This document shows positions 24,622-33,458 of a DNA stretch of 64,000 bases, piece by piece (the stretch's first letter is position 1; each line of letters starts with the position of its first letter). The stretch covers positions 1-64,000 of the forward strand of contig NZ_JARVRF010000029.1 in assembly GCF_030209835.1 (NCBI RefSeq), in the 5' to 3' direction. Under the pieces are notes generated by a model. It saw only the letters and a list, made by a program, of their open reading frames with translations. It did not search any database and was not told the origin of the DNA. Both the position numbers and the translations under genes were made by a program. The stretch is from Arthrobacter sp. efr-133-R2A-120 (GTDB lineage: Bacteria; Actinomycetota; Actinomycetes; Actinomycetales; Micrococcaceae).

Positions 24622-25221
24622 TCAGCGGGACGTTACCGCGAGGGCGGCAAGCAGTCCCGGCGGAAGAGCCCGGCCGTCAACGCTGGCCGGGAGATCCAGG
24701 TCCCACAACCCTGGCCTTTCAAGCACATCGAGGGAGTCCGGGCTCACCCTGAGCCCTTCGCCCGTCATCTTCAACCATGCTTCCTTGCGTGCCCACAATC
24801 GTGCGCGCTCATGGGCCCGGCGCCCGGGTTTGAGCGCGTCGAGACGGCGGTGCTCGCGCGCGGTCAGGGCAACGTCGTCGAAGCCGGCGAACTCTGTGCC
24901 CGCCGCGTTTTCCAGGTCGACGCCCACCCGGAGCCCAGGCTCCGGATGCACGACGGCGGCAAACAGCACCCAGCCCGATGACCGTGAGGCGCTGAGCGCC
25001 AGGGGTGCGCGGACGCCGTCGAGGACGTATCCGGGCCGTCCATGCACAACGTCCGGGCCAGAGCCGCAGTCCGGGCACTCATAGGCCGCCTGGAGCTTCG
25101 AGGCGGGAACACCCAGAAGGGTGGCCGCAAAGTCTTGCTGGGCCAGCCTGGATGCCAGGAACTCGAGGCGCAGGGCCGGTGCCATGGCGTTTCCCCTAAG
25201 GGTTTCGGCCGGAGACAGCAA
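24622..25221 (-). CDS. 4'-phosphopantetheinyl transferase (Sfp type)
   Basis: Attaches the phosphopantetheine arm to carrier-domain serines, here most likely that of the neighbouring synthetase. Magnesium-binding RVGVDLE and the WARKEAWLKMTGEGL motif are present. From the TTG at 25221 the protein has 199 residues, short at the N-terminus. The frame continues open and family-like (INPGIQGLAVHIQSLDP) up to 25317, where a CTG overlaps the pheT stop as CTGA, yet no ATG, GTG or TTG exists there. A CTG start giving about 231 residues is therefore plausible. It converges on the M1 gene 26 nt away. Confidence 0.85.
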   Translation of the reverse strand: MLSPAETLRGNAMAPALRLEFLASRLAQQDFAATLLGVPASKLQAAYECPDCGSGPDVVHGRPGYVLDGVRAPLALSASRSSGWVLFAAVVHPEPGLRVGVDLENAAGTEFAGFDDVALTAREHRRLDALKPGRRAHERARLWARKEAWLKMTGEGLRVSPDSLDVLERPGLWDLDLPASVDGRALPPGLLAALAVTSR

Positions 25222-25313
25222 TTCCGCCGCGATCTTTTCGATGGCGGCGGAATCGGCAGGATCCAGGGACTGGATGTGAACAGCCAGCCCCTGGATCCCC
25301 GGGTTGATACTCG

Positions 25314-27863
25314 TCAGCGCTGGACTGCTCCGAATCGCTCTGCGGCGACGGCGACGGCGGCCTCGCGGGCCTCCGATGCCTCGTCGGCTGTCAAGGTGCG
25401 GTCCGTGGCACGGAACCGAAGCCCGAAGGCGAGCGACTTCTTGCCGTCTTCGATGCCCTGGCCCGCGTAGACATCGAACAAGGCGACGTCTTCGAGGAGT
25501 TCGCCGGCGCCTTCCCGGAGGGCAGCCAGTACGGCGTCTGCCGGAACATCCTGCGGCACCACGAGGGCAACGTCCTGCGTGGCCACCGGGAAACCGGAGA
25601 TGTGCTTGGCAACGATGACGTCCGGAGCTGCGTCGAACAGTGCGTCCGCATTGAGCTCGAGGGCCACGGAGCGTGCCGGCATGTCATGGGCTGCAAGCAG
25701 CTTCGGGTGCAATTCGCCGGCGTAGCCCACGACGTCGCCCGAGCGAAGCGCCAACTGGGCGGCACGGCCCGGGTGGAACGCCTGGTGGCTGCCTTGGCGG
25801 ACCACGAGTTCCACGCCGAGGACGTCGCCGACGAGCCGGGCAATATCCAAGGCGTCGGCCCAGTCCCAGGCACGCGGAGTGTGGGCCGCGGCGGCCGGGG
25901 AATCATGGCCGGTCAAAACAGCGGCGATGTGCAGCGGCTGGTCCGGGACGCCGTCGTACAGTCCGTCAAGGACCTCGTCGGAAGGCTTGACGCCCAGCGG
26001 CGGGATGGACGCCGTACCCAGCTGACCGTCGGGAAGGAACACCGAGCCTGCCTCGAAGAGGGCGAGGTCGCGGAACCCGCGGGAGTGGTTGCGGCGGGCA
26101 ACCTCGATCAGGCCGGGAAGCACCGAGGTACGAAGGTAACCGTGTTCCTCGCTGATCGGGTTGGCCAACTTGAGGGCGGTCCGTGCCGCGCCTTCCTCGG
26201 CCACGCCGAAGGTATCGTTGGCCGACTTGGAGACGAACGGATAAGAGAGGACCTCGGTGAGCCCGGCGTCGGCGAGGGCCTGGACCACACGGCGCTTTTG
26301 CTGCTGGGTACGGGTCAGGCCGCGGCCTGGAGGGGCCACGGGCAGGGTGGCCGGGATGTTGTCGTAGCCAAAGAGTCTCGCGATTTCCTCGGAGAGGTCT
26401 TCCTTGGTTTCCAGGTCATTGCGCCAGCTCGGTGCCGTGACCACATAGGAGCCGCCCACTTCGTCCTTCAGGACAATGGCGCCCAGGTCCTTGAGGGAAC
26501 CCGTGATCTGTTCTTCCGTGAAGTCGATCCCGATCCGGGAGGCCGCGTAGCCTGCCGGAAGCTCGATGGTCACGGCGTCGGGCGCCGTCCCGACGTCGGT
26601 ACCGGCTTCGTCCGCCGTCCCGCCGGCAAGTTCAACCAGAAGGTCAACGACGCGCTGGGCAGCCACGTTGGCGACCTGCCAATCCACTCCGCGTTCGAAG
26701 CGCTTGGACGCCTCTGACGGCAGCTTGTGCCTGCGGCGCGAGCGCCCGATCGACACCTCGTCGAAGTGCGCTGCCTCGACCAGGATGTTGGTGGTCGAAT
26801 CGGAAACCTCGGTGTTCGCTCCGCCCATGACGCCGGCGATGCCGATTGCGCCGGAGTCGTCGGTGATCAGGAGGTCTTCGACGTCGAGCGCACGCACTTT
26901 GTCGTCGAGGGTGGTGATCTTCTCCCCCGCGACGGCGCGGCGCACCACGATGTCGCCCGAAAGCTTGTCGAGGTCGTAGCAGTGGTTCGGCTGGCCGAGT
27001 TCGAGCATCACGTAGTTGGAAATGTCCACAGGCAGCGAAATGGAGCGGATGCCCGCCAGGCGCAGCCGGGAGACCATCCACGGCGGGGTGGGGCGGGTGG
27101 CGTCCACGCCGCGGACCGTGCGGGCCACGAAGCGGTCGCAACCGGGTTTGCCGTAGATGGGAGCGTCGTCGTTGAGCTTGACGCCATAGCCGCCCGAGAG
27201 TGCCGCGGGGGCATTGACCTTGGCAGCCGGGTCCGTGAAGACGGTTCCGGTGGCGTGGGCATACTCGCGAGCCACGCCGCGGATCGAGAACGCGTAGCCG
27301 CGGTCCGGAGTGACGTTGATTTCGGCGGCTTCGTCGTAGAGGCCAAGGAGGGTCATGGCGTCGGTGCCGATTTCCGGATCGAGGCCAATGCGGGAAAGCA
27401 CCAGGATGCCGTCGTGGTCCTCGCCGATGCCGAGTTCACGAACCGAGGCGATCATCCCTGCGGAAAGGTGCCCGTACGTCTTGCGCGCGGAAATATGGAA
27501 ATCACCCGGGAGCACGGCGCCCGGGAGGGTCACCACAACCTTGTCTCCCTCGACGAAGTTGTGGGCGCCGCAAATGATGCCCTGCACGCCGGACGGGTCG
27601 ATGCCCTTGCCGGTCAGGGTCTGCTCCTGGCCTTCGGGGACCACGCGGACCTGGCACCAGTTGATGGTCTTGCCGTTGGACTGCGGTTCCTTGACGAGGC
27701 TCAGGACCTGGCCCACCACGATGGGACCCTTGAGTTCGTCCGTGGGGCGGTGGACAGCTTCTTCTTCAAAACCGACCTTGACGAGTTCCGCCATGACGTC
27801 TTCGGCCGTGGCGTCGGCCGGAACCTGCGCGAATTCACGCAGCCATGAAAGTGGGATACGCAC
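25314..27863 (-). CDS. pheT: Phenylalanyl-tRNA synthetase beta subunit
   Basis: The 849-residue beta chain of the alpha2-beta2 PheRS. It opens with MRIPLSWLREF, followed by an EMAP-like tRNA-binding domain (about 40-150), the B3/4 editing region (about 210-390), B5 (about 410-480), the core fold and a C-terminal ferredoxin-fold anticodon-binding domain (about 755-848). GTG at 27863 is 2 nt after the pheS stop and begins exactly at the conserved N-terminus. The frame is open further upstream but that is a shadow over pheS. Confidence 0.97.
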   Translation of the reverse strand: MRIPLSWLREFAQVPADATAEDVMAELVKVGFEEEAVHRPTDELKGPIVVGQVLSLVKEPQSNGKTINWCQVRVVPEGQEQTLTGKGIDPSGVQGIICGAHNFVEGDKVVVTLPGAVLPGDFHISARKTYGHLSAGMIASVRELGIGEDHDGILVLSRIGLDPEIGTDAMTLLGLYDEAAEINVTPDRGYAFSIRGVAREYAHATGTVFTDPAAKVNAPAALSGGYGVKLNDDAPIYGKPGCDRFVARTVRGVDATRPTPPWMVSRLRLAGIRSISLPVDISNYVMLELGQPNHCYDLDKLSGDIVVRRAVAGEKITTLDDKVRALDVEDLLITDDSGAIGIAGVMGGANTEVSDSTTNILVEAAHFDEVSIGRSRRRHKLPSEASKRFERGVDWQVANVAAQRVVDLLVELAGGTADEAGTDVGTAPDAVTIELPAGYAASRIGIDFTEEQITGSLKDLGAIVLKDEVGGSYVVTAPSWRNDLETKEDLSEEIARLFGYDNIPATLPVAPPGRGLTRTQQQKRRVVQALADAGLTEVLSYPFVSKSANDTFGVAEEGAARTALKLANPISEEHGYLRTSVLPGLIEVARRNHSRGFRDLALFEAGSVFLPDGQLGTASIPPLGVKPSDEVLDGLYDGVPDQPLHIAAVLTGHDSPAAAAHTPRAWDWADALDIARLVGDVLGVELVVRQGSHQAFHPGRAAQLALRSGDVVGYAGELHPKLLAAHDMPARSVALELNADALFDAAPDVIVAKHISGFPVATQDVALVVPQDVPADAVLAALREGAGELLEDVALFDVYAGQGIEDGKKSLAFGLRFRATDRTLTADEASEAREAAVAVAAERFGAVQR

Positions 27864-27865
27864 TG

Positions 27866-28927
27866 TTAGATCTCCATCCCGAAGTGCTCGCTGAAACGTA
27901 CATCGCCTTCGATCATGTCGCGCATGTCGCCGACCTCGTTGCGGAACATGAGCGTGCGCTCGATGCCCATGCCGAAGGCAAAGCCTGAATACTCGTCCGG
28001 GTCGATGCCGGCAGCGCGCAGGACATTGGGATTGACCATGCCGCAGCCGCCCCATTCGATCCAGCGAGGCCCGCCCTTGGCACCGGGGTGCCAAATGTCC
28101 AGCTCCGCGGAGGGCTCGGTGAACGGGAAGTAGTTGGGACGCAGGCGGATCTGTGCCTCATCACCGAACATTTGCCGGGCGAAGTGCTCCAAGGTGCCGC
28201 GCAGGTCGGCCATGCTCAGCTTCTTGTCGATGGCCAGGCCTTCGAACTGGTGGAATACGGGCGTGTGGGTGGCATCGAGTTCATCGGTGCGGAAGACCTT
28301 GCCCGGGCACAGCACATAGATGGGCACTTCGCGCTCCAGCATGGACCGGACCTGCACCGGTGATGTGTGCGTGCGCATGAGCAGGTGGGCCTCGGGAGGT
28401 TCCACGAAGAAGGTGTCCTGCATTTCGCGGGCCGGGTGGTCCGGCTTGAAGTTGAGGGCGTCGAAGTTGAACCACTCGGACTCGACCTCGGGTCCTTCGG
28501 CGATTTCCCAGCCCATCCCGACGAAGATGTCCGCCACGCGGTCCTGCAGCGTGGAGAGCGGGTGGCGGGCACCGGCGCGGCGCCGCCGCGGCGCTGCCGT
28601 GACGTCGACGGTTTCCTCCACGAGGATGCGGGCGTCGTTTTCCGCTTCGAGCACAGCGGTCCGTGCTGCGAGCGCCTGGTTGACGCGGCCACGGGAGGAA
28701 CCCATGAGCTTGCCTGCGGCCGCCTTCTGCTCCTTGGGCAGGCTGCCGATTTCACGGTTGGCAAGGCTCAACGGCGACTTCTCGCCGGTGTGCGCCAAGC
28801 GGACGGCTTTGAGTTCTTCGAGGGAGGATGCAGCAGCAATCGCGGCGACGGCATCCTCAACGGCAGCGGTGATGGCGGCTTCATCCAGAGGGTTCGGGAT
28901 GGCAGCGCCCGGCAAAGTGTCAGTCAT
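27866..28927 (-). CDS. pheS: Phenylalanyl-tRNA synthetase alpha subunit
   Basis: The 353-residue catalytic chain: N-terminal coiled coil (about 15-95) and class II aminoacylation fold. Motif 2 includes [13 protein letters not shown], and motif 3 includes [15 protein letters not shown]. Phe-binding [12 protein letters not shown] sequence lies between. It forms an operon with pheT. The 186-bp region to the divergent gene at 29114 contains a possible -10 TAGACT (29030-29035) but no T-box signature that I can see. Confidence 0.97.
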   Translation of the reverse strand: MTDTLPGAAIPNPLDEAAITAAVEDAVAAIAAASSLEELKAVRLAHTGEKSPLSLANREIGSLPKEQKAAAGKLMGSSRGRVNQALAARTAVLEAENDARILVEETVDVTAAPRRRRAGARHPLSTLQDRVADIFVGMGWEIAEGPEVESEWFNFDALNFKPDHPAREMQDTFFVEPPEAHLLMRTHTSPVQVRSMLEREVPIYVLCPGKVFRTDELDATHTPVFHQFEGLAIDKKLSMADLRGTLEHFARQMFGDEAQIRLRPNYFPFTEPSAELDIWHPGAKGGPRWIEWGGCGMVNPNVLRAAGIDPDEYSGFAFGMGIERTLMFRNEVGDMRDMIEGDVRFSEHFGMEI

Positions 28928-29113
28928 CTACTGTTCTTAGCTACGAGTCGGAAATGGTCTTCACCAGGCAGTGCCATGGCAAAAGCAGGAGCGATGCTCG
29001 CTGGACGGGTCCGGCGGGCACTAACACCCAGTCTAGTAGAAGGGTCCGGCGGGGATTTAACCCGTGACACGGCTGGGCCGCCGTTCGCCGGTGCCCGGGG
29101 CTAGCATGGCCTC

Positions 29114-29764
29114 ATGACACCGGTCCGCACCATCACTGTCACCGGAGAGGGAACCGCCGAGGCCGTTCCCGACCTTCTTACGCTCACGCTCGCAGTCGAG
29201 GTCAGGCGCGACGCCGCCGAAGCGGCCTATGGCGGCGCCGGTGAGGTCGCCTCGGCGGTGACGGAGGCCTTGCGGGGGCACGGCGTGGCCGGTCTTGACC
29301 TGCGGACGAGCGGCCTCAATCTGCGTGCCGAACTCGTCTGGGCCGAAAATCAAGGGCAAAAGGTCACTGGTTATGTTGCATCAACCACCATGGTTGCCCG
29401 GTTCGGCCCGCCGTCGGCGGCCCCCGCGGCCATCTCCGCGGCGGTGGCTGCAGGCGGTGACAGCCTTCGCATCAACGGGATCGAACAAGGATTCACGGAT
29501 TCCTCCACCGTCGCAGCGCGCGCACAGGAGGCGGCGTGGCGGGAGGCCGAAGCGAAGGCGGCCCGCTTTGCGTCACTTGCCGGCGGCCGCTTGGGGCGCG
29601 TGTTATCCGTCGATCAGCGGCCGGAGCACGGATCGCCGGTGCCGATGATGGGCGACATGAAACGCGCCTCGGCGAGAGAAGGCGTGCCCATTGAAGCTGG
29701 ATCCGTGGCGGTTTCCGCGAACGTGGTGGTGCAGTGGGAGCTGGACTCGGCAGCGCCGGCCTAA
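29114..29764 (+). CDS. SIMPL domain (DUF541) protein
   Basis: A 216-residue protein of the SIMPL/DUF541 family. It shows the opening IT-V-TGEGTAEAVPDLLTL, the central DLRTSGLNL and the YVASTTM strands that form the repeated beta-alpha units of the fold. It lacks the signal peptide seen in many relatives, so it is probably cytoplasmic. Function in bacteria is unclear; links to oxidative stress have been suggested for E. coli YggE. TAGCAT (29102-29107) lies 6 nt from the ATG, which suggests a leaderless mRNA. Confidence 0.8.
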   Translation: MTPVRTITVTGEGTAEAVPDLLTLTLAVEVRRDAAEAAYGGAGEVASAVTEALRGHGVAGLDLRTSGLNLRAELVWAENQGQKVTGYVASTTMVARFGPPSAAPAAISAAVAAGGDSLRINGIEQGFTDSSTVAARAQEAAWREAEAKAARFASLAGGRLGRVLSVDQRPEHGSPVPMMGDMKRASAREGVPIEAGSVAVSANVVVQWELDSAAPA

Positions 29765-29778
29765 TGAACAGCGCCGGC

Positions 29779-30426
29779 CTAGTGAACAGCGCCGGCGGAC
29801 AGCTTCGCGTCCACCTGAGTCTCGAGCGTAGTCCGCACGACGACGGCGATCCCCCGGCCCATGTCCAGCGTCGCCATGCCAGGCGCGGCACTACCCTGCG
29901 GCAGCTGGGCCTCGTCATAGGGCACGTGGATGAAGCCGCCCCGCGGGCGGGACGCAACAGCCCCGGCGAGCTCGTGCATCAGGGCATAGAACACGTGGTT
30001 GCAAACGTAGGTCCCGGCAGTCTGCGAGACTTCGGCGCGGATTCCCGCGATCTGCAGCGCCCGGAGCGCGGACTTCACCGGCAGTGTGCTGAAATACGCC
30101 GCTGGGCCCTCCGGGACCACCGGCTCGTCGATGGGCCTGTTTCCGGCGTTGTCCGGAATCCGGGCGTCATCGCAGTTGATGGCCACGCGCTCCAGGGAGA
30201 GCCGTTCCCGGCCTCCTGCGAGCCCGACGCAGATGACCAGATCCGGGCGCAGCCTCCCCATGGCCTCGCGCAGGACCGCAGCTGATTCACCGAAAACGCA
30301 CGGTAGTTCGAGCGTTTCCACCCCATGCCCTTCGGAGCGCAAAATTTCCTGCGCTTCGAGGACGGCAGCCCACGAAGGGTTGCTGGAATCGCCACCAAAA
30401 GGCTCGAATCCCGTCAGCAGAATCAT
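29779..30426 (-). CDS. pcp: Pyroglutamyl peptidase I
   Basis: Cytosolic cysteine peptidase of family C15 removing N-terminal pyroglutamate. The 215-residue length and the catalytic triad fit: E79 in RERLSLERVA, C142 in GTYVCNHVFY and H167 in GGFIHVPY. The start MILLTGFEPFGG is the conserved family N-terminus. TATGGT sits 6 nt before the ATG, again the leaderless spacing. Convergent with the DUF541 gene. Confidence 0.94.
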   Translation of the reverse strand: MILLTGFEPFGGDSSNPSWAAVLEAQEILRSEGHGVETLELPCVFGESAAVLREAMGRLRPDLVICVGLAGGRERLSLERVAINCDDARIPDNAGNRPIDEPVVPEGPAAYFSTLPVKSALRALQIAGIRAEVSQTAGTYVCNHVFYALMHELAGAVASRPRGGFIHVPYDEAQLPQGSAAPGMATLDMGRGIAVVVRTTLETQVDAKLSAGAVH

Positions 30427-30503
30427 GAAGCCACCATAGCAACAGCTGACCCGGCTTCCGGGTTCCCCGTTCGAACTTTCAGCAGGCTTTCTTTCGACGG
30501 GCC

Positions 30504-30532
30504 TTGACAAGAGTTCGAACATATATTCGAAT
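30504..30532 (+). promoter_or_regulatory. SOS promoter with LexA box
   Basis: TTGACA (30504-30509), a 17-bp spacer and TCGAAT (30527-30532) form a promoter whose start would fall on the ATG at 30540. The LexA box TCGAACATATATTCGA (30515-30530) lies in the spacer and -10, matching the actinobacterial TCGAAC-N4-GTTCGA consensus with one mismatch. LexA binding here would block RNA polymerase. Confidence 0.85.
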
Positions 30533-30539
30533 GGAGGCC

Positions 30540-31634
30540 ATGAGATGGGACGCACAAGCACTTTCACCACAACGTGATCCGGCACCCGGAGACAACAGCA
30601 ACAGCGTTCCGTCCGGAGCCGCCCCAGCAACGGACGCACTGCTGCCGCTGGCCGGGCTTGTGCGTTCCGTCTCAACCCCCGAATTCTCCGGAGTCACCTT
30701 CCATGAGGTCACCGCCAAATCGGTGCTCAACAAGGTGGCGTCCGGTTCCCAGATGCCTTTCGAATGGACGGTCAACCCCTACCGCGGATGCAGTCACGCC
30801 TGTGTCTACTGCTTTGCGCGCAAGAGCCACACCTATCTGGAGTTCGACGCCGGACACGATTTCGATTCCCAAGTGATTGTGAAGATCAACGCGGCCGAGG
30901 TCTTGCGCAAGGAACTGTCCAAACCGTCGTGGGGCCACCATCAAGTGGCCCTCGGCACCAACACGGATCCGTACCAGCGGGCAGAGGGGCGCTACCAGCT
31001 AATGCCGGGGATCATCCGGGCCCTGGCTGATTCCGGTACTCCGTTCTCCATCCTCACCAAGGGAACCCTCCTGGGCCGCGACATCCCCCTCCTCAAGCAC
31101 GCCTCCAGCCAGGTGCCCGTGGATCTGGGCATCTCGCTGGCCATGACTGACGAAGCGCTGGCCTCGGCCGTGGAACCCGGCACGCCCGCACCACGCGCCA
31201 GGCTCAAGCTCATCCGCCGGTTGCGCGAGGCCGGTCTGCCTTGTGGTGTCATGGCCATGCCCATCCTGCCGTGGCTGACGGATAGCGATGAGGCCCTGGA
31301 GTCGCTCTTTACGGCCCTGTCCGACGCCGGTGCCACTGGTGTCACCGCCGGGGCCTTGTACCTGAAACCAGGCACGCGGGAATGGTTCATGCAATGGCTG
31401 GCGGAAAACCACCCCGGCCTCGTAGGCAAATACCGGCGTCTCTACGGCCAAGGCTCGTATGCCTCGAAGGAATACCGGACGTGGCTGACTGGCCGCATCA
31501 AGTACTTCAAGGCTCGTCACGGTTTCTCCGGCAGCAGCGGCTTCAGCCACAGGAACGCCACTGCGGGCAAGGAAACGCCGGGTTCCGTTCCAACTGCTTC
31601 CTTTCCAACTGCGGGCCAGCCCACTCTTTTCTAG
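30540..31634 (+). CDS. Rv2578c-family radical SAM protein, SOS-regulated
   Basis: A 364-residue radical SAM enzyme with the cluster motif CSHACVYC (C84, C88, C91) inside the family block NPYRGCSHACVYCFARKSH. It resembles mycobacterial Rv2578c and the SplB-like group. I chose the second ATG (30540) because it gives the MRWDAQ start conserved in the family as I recall it, and because the promoter predicts a leaderless transcript from it. The LexA box just upstream makes this a DNA-damage gene; a photoproduct- or nucleic-acid-repair role is inference. The C-terminal about 40 residues are a variable Gly/Ser/Pro tail. Confidence 0.9.
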   Translation: MRWDAQALSPQRDPAPGDNSNSVPSGAAPATDALLPLAGLVRSVSTPEFSGVTFHEVTAKSVLNKVASGSQMPFEWTVNPYRGCSHACVYCFARKSHTYLEFDAGHDFDSQVIVKINAAEVLRKELSKPSWGHHQVALGTNTDPYQRAEGRYQLMPGIIRALADSGTPFSILTKGTLLGRDIPLLKHASSQVPVDLGISLAMTDEALASAVEPGTPAPRARLKLIRRLREAGLPCGVMAMPILPWLTDSDEALESLFTALSDAGATGVTAGALYLKPGTREWFMQWLAENHPGLVGKYRRLYGQGSYASKEYRTWLTGRIKYFKARHGFSGSSGFSHRNATAGKETPGSVPTASFPTAGQPTLF

Positions 31635-31645
31635 CCAACGCTCTT

Positions 31646-32086
31646 CTAGCCGAGCAGGCCGGAAGCCACCCGTTCCAACAGTGCACGGACAATCGGCAGG
31701 TCGGCAGGAATCCACGGCAAGGTGAACGCCTCGTCCCCACTGCCAAGCGGAACCCACCGGAGTTCATCGTGGTCCTGGAGCGGACGCGGTTCGCCGTCAA
31801 GCAGCTCGGCGAACCATACCCTCATGACGGCCCGCTCGTTCAGCGGCCAACCGGCGCCTGCGTCCGGCTCAACCTCAGACCCGAGCCGGACAGTGATCCC
31901 GAGTTCCTCAAGAAGTTCGCGGTGCAGCGCGTCTTCGAAGGATTCCCCGGCCTCCAGCTTGCCGCCGGGGAACTCCCACATTCCCGCGAATTGCGGAGGG
32001 GCGCTGCGCCTTGCGACGAGCAGCCGCTTCGGATTTTCAAGGGAATCGACGACGGCGGCGCCGGCCACGCTTATTAGTCCAGTCAC
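31646..32086 (-). CDS. NUDIX hydrolase (MutT-like)
   Basis: A 146-residue NUDIX protein with the complete box: GGKLEAGESFEDAL followed by RELLEELGI (about 41-63). Around it, WEFPGGKLE and the strand VRVWFAELLDG fit 8-oxo-dGTP hydrolases of the MutT type. A GTG start is used. It may remove oxidised nucleotides, which suits the neighbouring SOS gene, but NUDIX specificity is not readable. Convergent with the radical SAM gene, 11 nt apart. Confidence 0.9.
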   Translation of the reverse strand: MTGLISVAGAAVVDSLENPKRLLVARRSAPPQFAGMWEFPGGKLEAGESFEDALHRELLEELGITVRLGSEVEPDAGAGWPLNERAVMRVWFAELLDGEPRPLQDHDELRWVPLGSGDEAFTLPWIPADLPIVRALLERVASGLLG

Positions 32087-32232
32087 CGCAACAGTCTATT
32101 GGCCCTCAGGTAACCACCCTCATCTATGGAAGTTGTCACATTCAGGGTCATTCGCCGGAGTCTCGCACTAAGCTTGAAAGTCGGCTTTGTTCCCTTCGAG
32201 TCGCCTCCCGCTCGCCCCCAAGAAACAGGACG

Positions 32233-33441
32233 ATGACCACTACCGCTGTCAGCAAGACCTCCCAAAAGACCGGAAGCCGGCACGTTGCGCTGGCGATCTT
32301 CGCCCTTGCCATGGGCGGATTTGCCATCGGGACCACGGAGTTCACCATGATGGGCCTGCTCAAGGAGATCGAGCAAGGACTCAACATCAGCACTCCCGAG
32401 GCCGGGAACCTGATCTCCGCCTACGCTTTGGGTGTCGTGGTGGGGGCGCCTATCTTCGCGGCACTTGGCGCCCGGCTCCCCCGCAAGCAACTTGCCTTGG
32501 GACTCATGCTGTTCCTGTCGATAGCAAACCTGACGTCCTTCATTGCACCGGACTACGGGACCATGGTGATCACGAGGTTTGCCTCAGGACTGCCCCATGG
32601 CGCCTTCTTCGGGATCGCCGCAGTCATCGCCGCGAGCCTGGTTGCGCCCACTAAGCGCGGCTGGGCGATTTCGATGGTCATGGGCGGTCTCACGGTCGCC
32701 AACGTCATCGGCGTTCCCGCGGCTACGTGGCTCGGCCAGACTTTCGGGTGGCGCCTGCTCTTCGTGGTTGTGGGCGTCATCGGCCTGGCCACCAGCGTGT
32801 TGCTGTGGAAGTTTGTCCCCTTTGAGCCTGCCCACCCCGAGGCAAGTATCCGCCGGGAACTTGGTGCCCTCAAGCGCATCCAGGTGTGGCTGGCGTTGCT
32901 GATCGGCGTCATCGGCTTTGGCGGCTTCTTCGCCACCTACACGTACATCTCCCACACCATGACGTCCGTGGCCGGAATCCCGCAGGCGCTGATACCCCTC
33001 GTCGTTGCCCTCTACGGACTCGGCATGGTGGCAGGCAATATCCTGGGCGGCCGCATCGCCGATAAGTCGGTCATGGGAACCATCTACCGGGTCCTGCCCC
33101 TCATCGCCTTGGCGCTGGTGGTCTACGCGGTCGCAGCCCACTGGGCGTGGTCGGCATACGTCATGGTCTTCATCGTGGGCGGCATCGGCTCCATGCTTAT
33201 CCCGCCCCTGCAGACGCGCCTCCTCGACGCTTCGCCGGACGCACCTTCCCTGGCTTCCTCGCTCAACCATTCCGCACTCAACATCGCCAACGCCCTTGGC
33301 GCTTTCCTCGGCGGGGTGGTCATCGCCTGGGGTTGGGGCTACGTTGCACCAGCCCTTGTCGGGGCTGTCCTGGCAATCCTGGGGCTCGGCGTCGCGGGCA
33401 TCAGCGGCTGGTTGGAACGGAAGAGGCCGCTGGCCGCATAG
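32233..33441 (+). CDS. MFS transporter (AraJ-like efflux permease)
   Basis: A 402-residue major facilitator with about 12 hydrophobic spans and a short cytoplasmic N-terminus. Family features are FAIGTTEFTMMGLL in the first span, the motif-A-like loop GARLPRKQ and the LPHGAFFGIAAV span. This composition is typical of the AraJ/YdhP drug or sugar efflux group. AACAGGA precedes the ATG. The substrate is unknown. Confidence 0.88.
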   Translation: MTTTAVSKTSQKTGSRHVALAIFALAMGGFAIGTTEFTMMGLLKEIEQGLNISTPEAGNLISAYALGVVVGAPIFAALGARLPRKQLALGLMLFLSIANLTSFIAPDYGTMVITRFASGLPHGAFFGIAAVIAASLVAPTKRGWAISMVMGGLTVANVIGVPAATWLGQTFGWRLLFVVVGVIGLATSVLLWKFVPFEPAHPEASIRRELGALKRIQVWLALLIGVIGFGGFFATYTYISHTMTSVAGIPQALIPLVVALYGLGMVAGNILGGRIADKSVMGTIYRVLPLIALALVVYAVAAHWAWSAYVMVFIVGGIGSMLIPPLQTRLLDASPDAPSLASSLNHSALNIANALGAFLGGVVIAWGWGYVAPALVGAVLAILGLGVAGISGWLERKRPLAA

Positions 33442-33458
33442 TGCTGCCCCGGGGCTGC

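Noticed and set aside
25314..28094. PheT extended upstream of 27863
   Set aside because: The extra residues overlap pheS and are not family-like; MRIPLSWLREF is the conserved PheT N-terminus.
28928..29040. T-box or attenuator before pheS
   Set aside because: I found no T-box core sequence or leader peptide rich in Phe codons.
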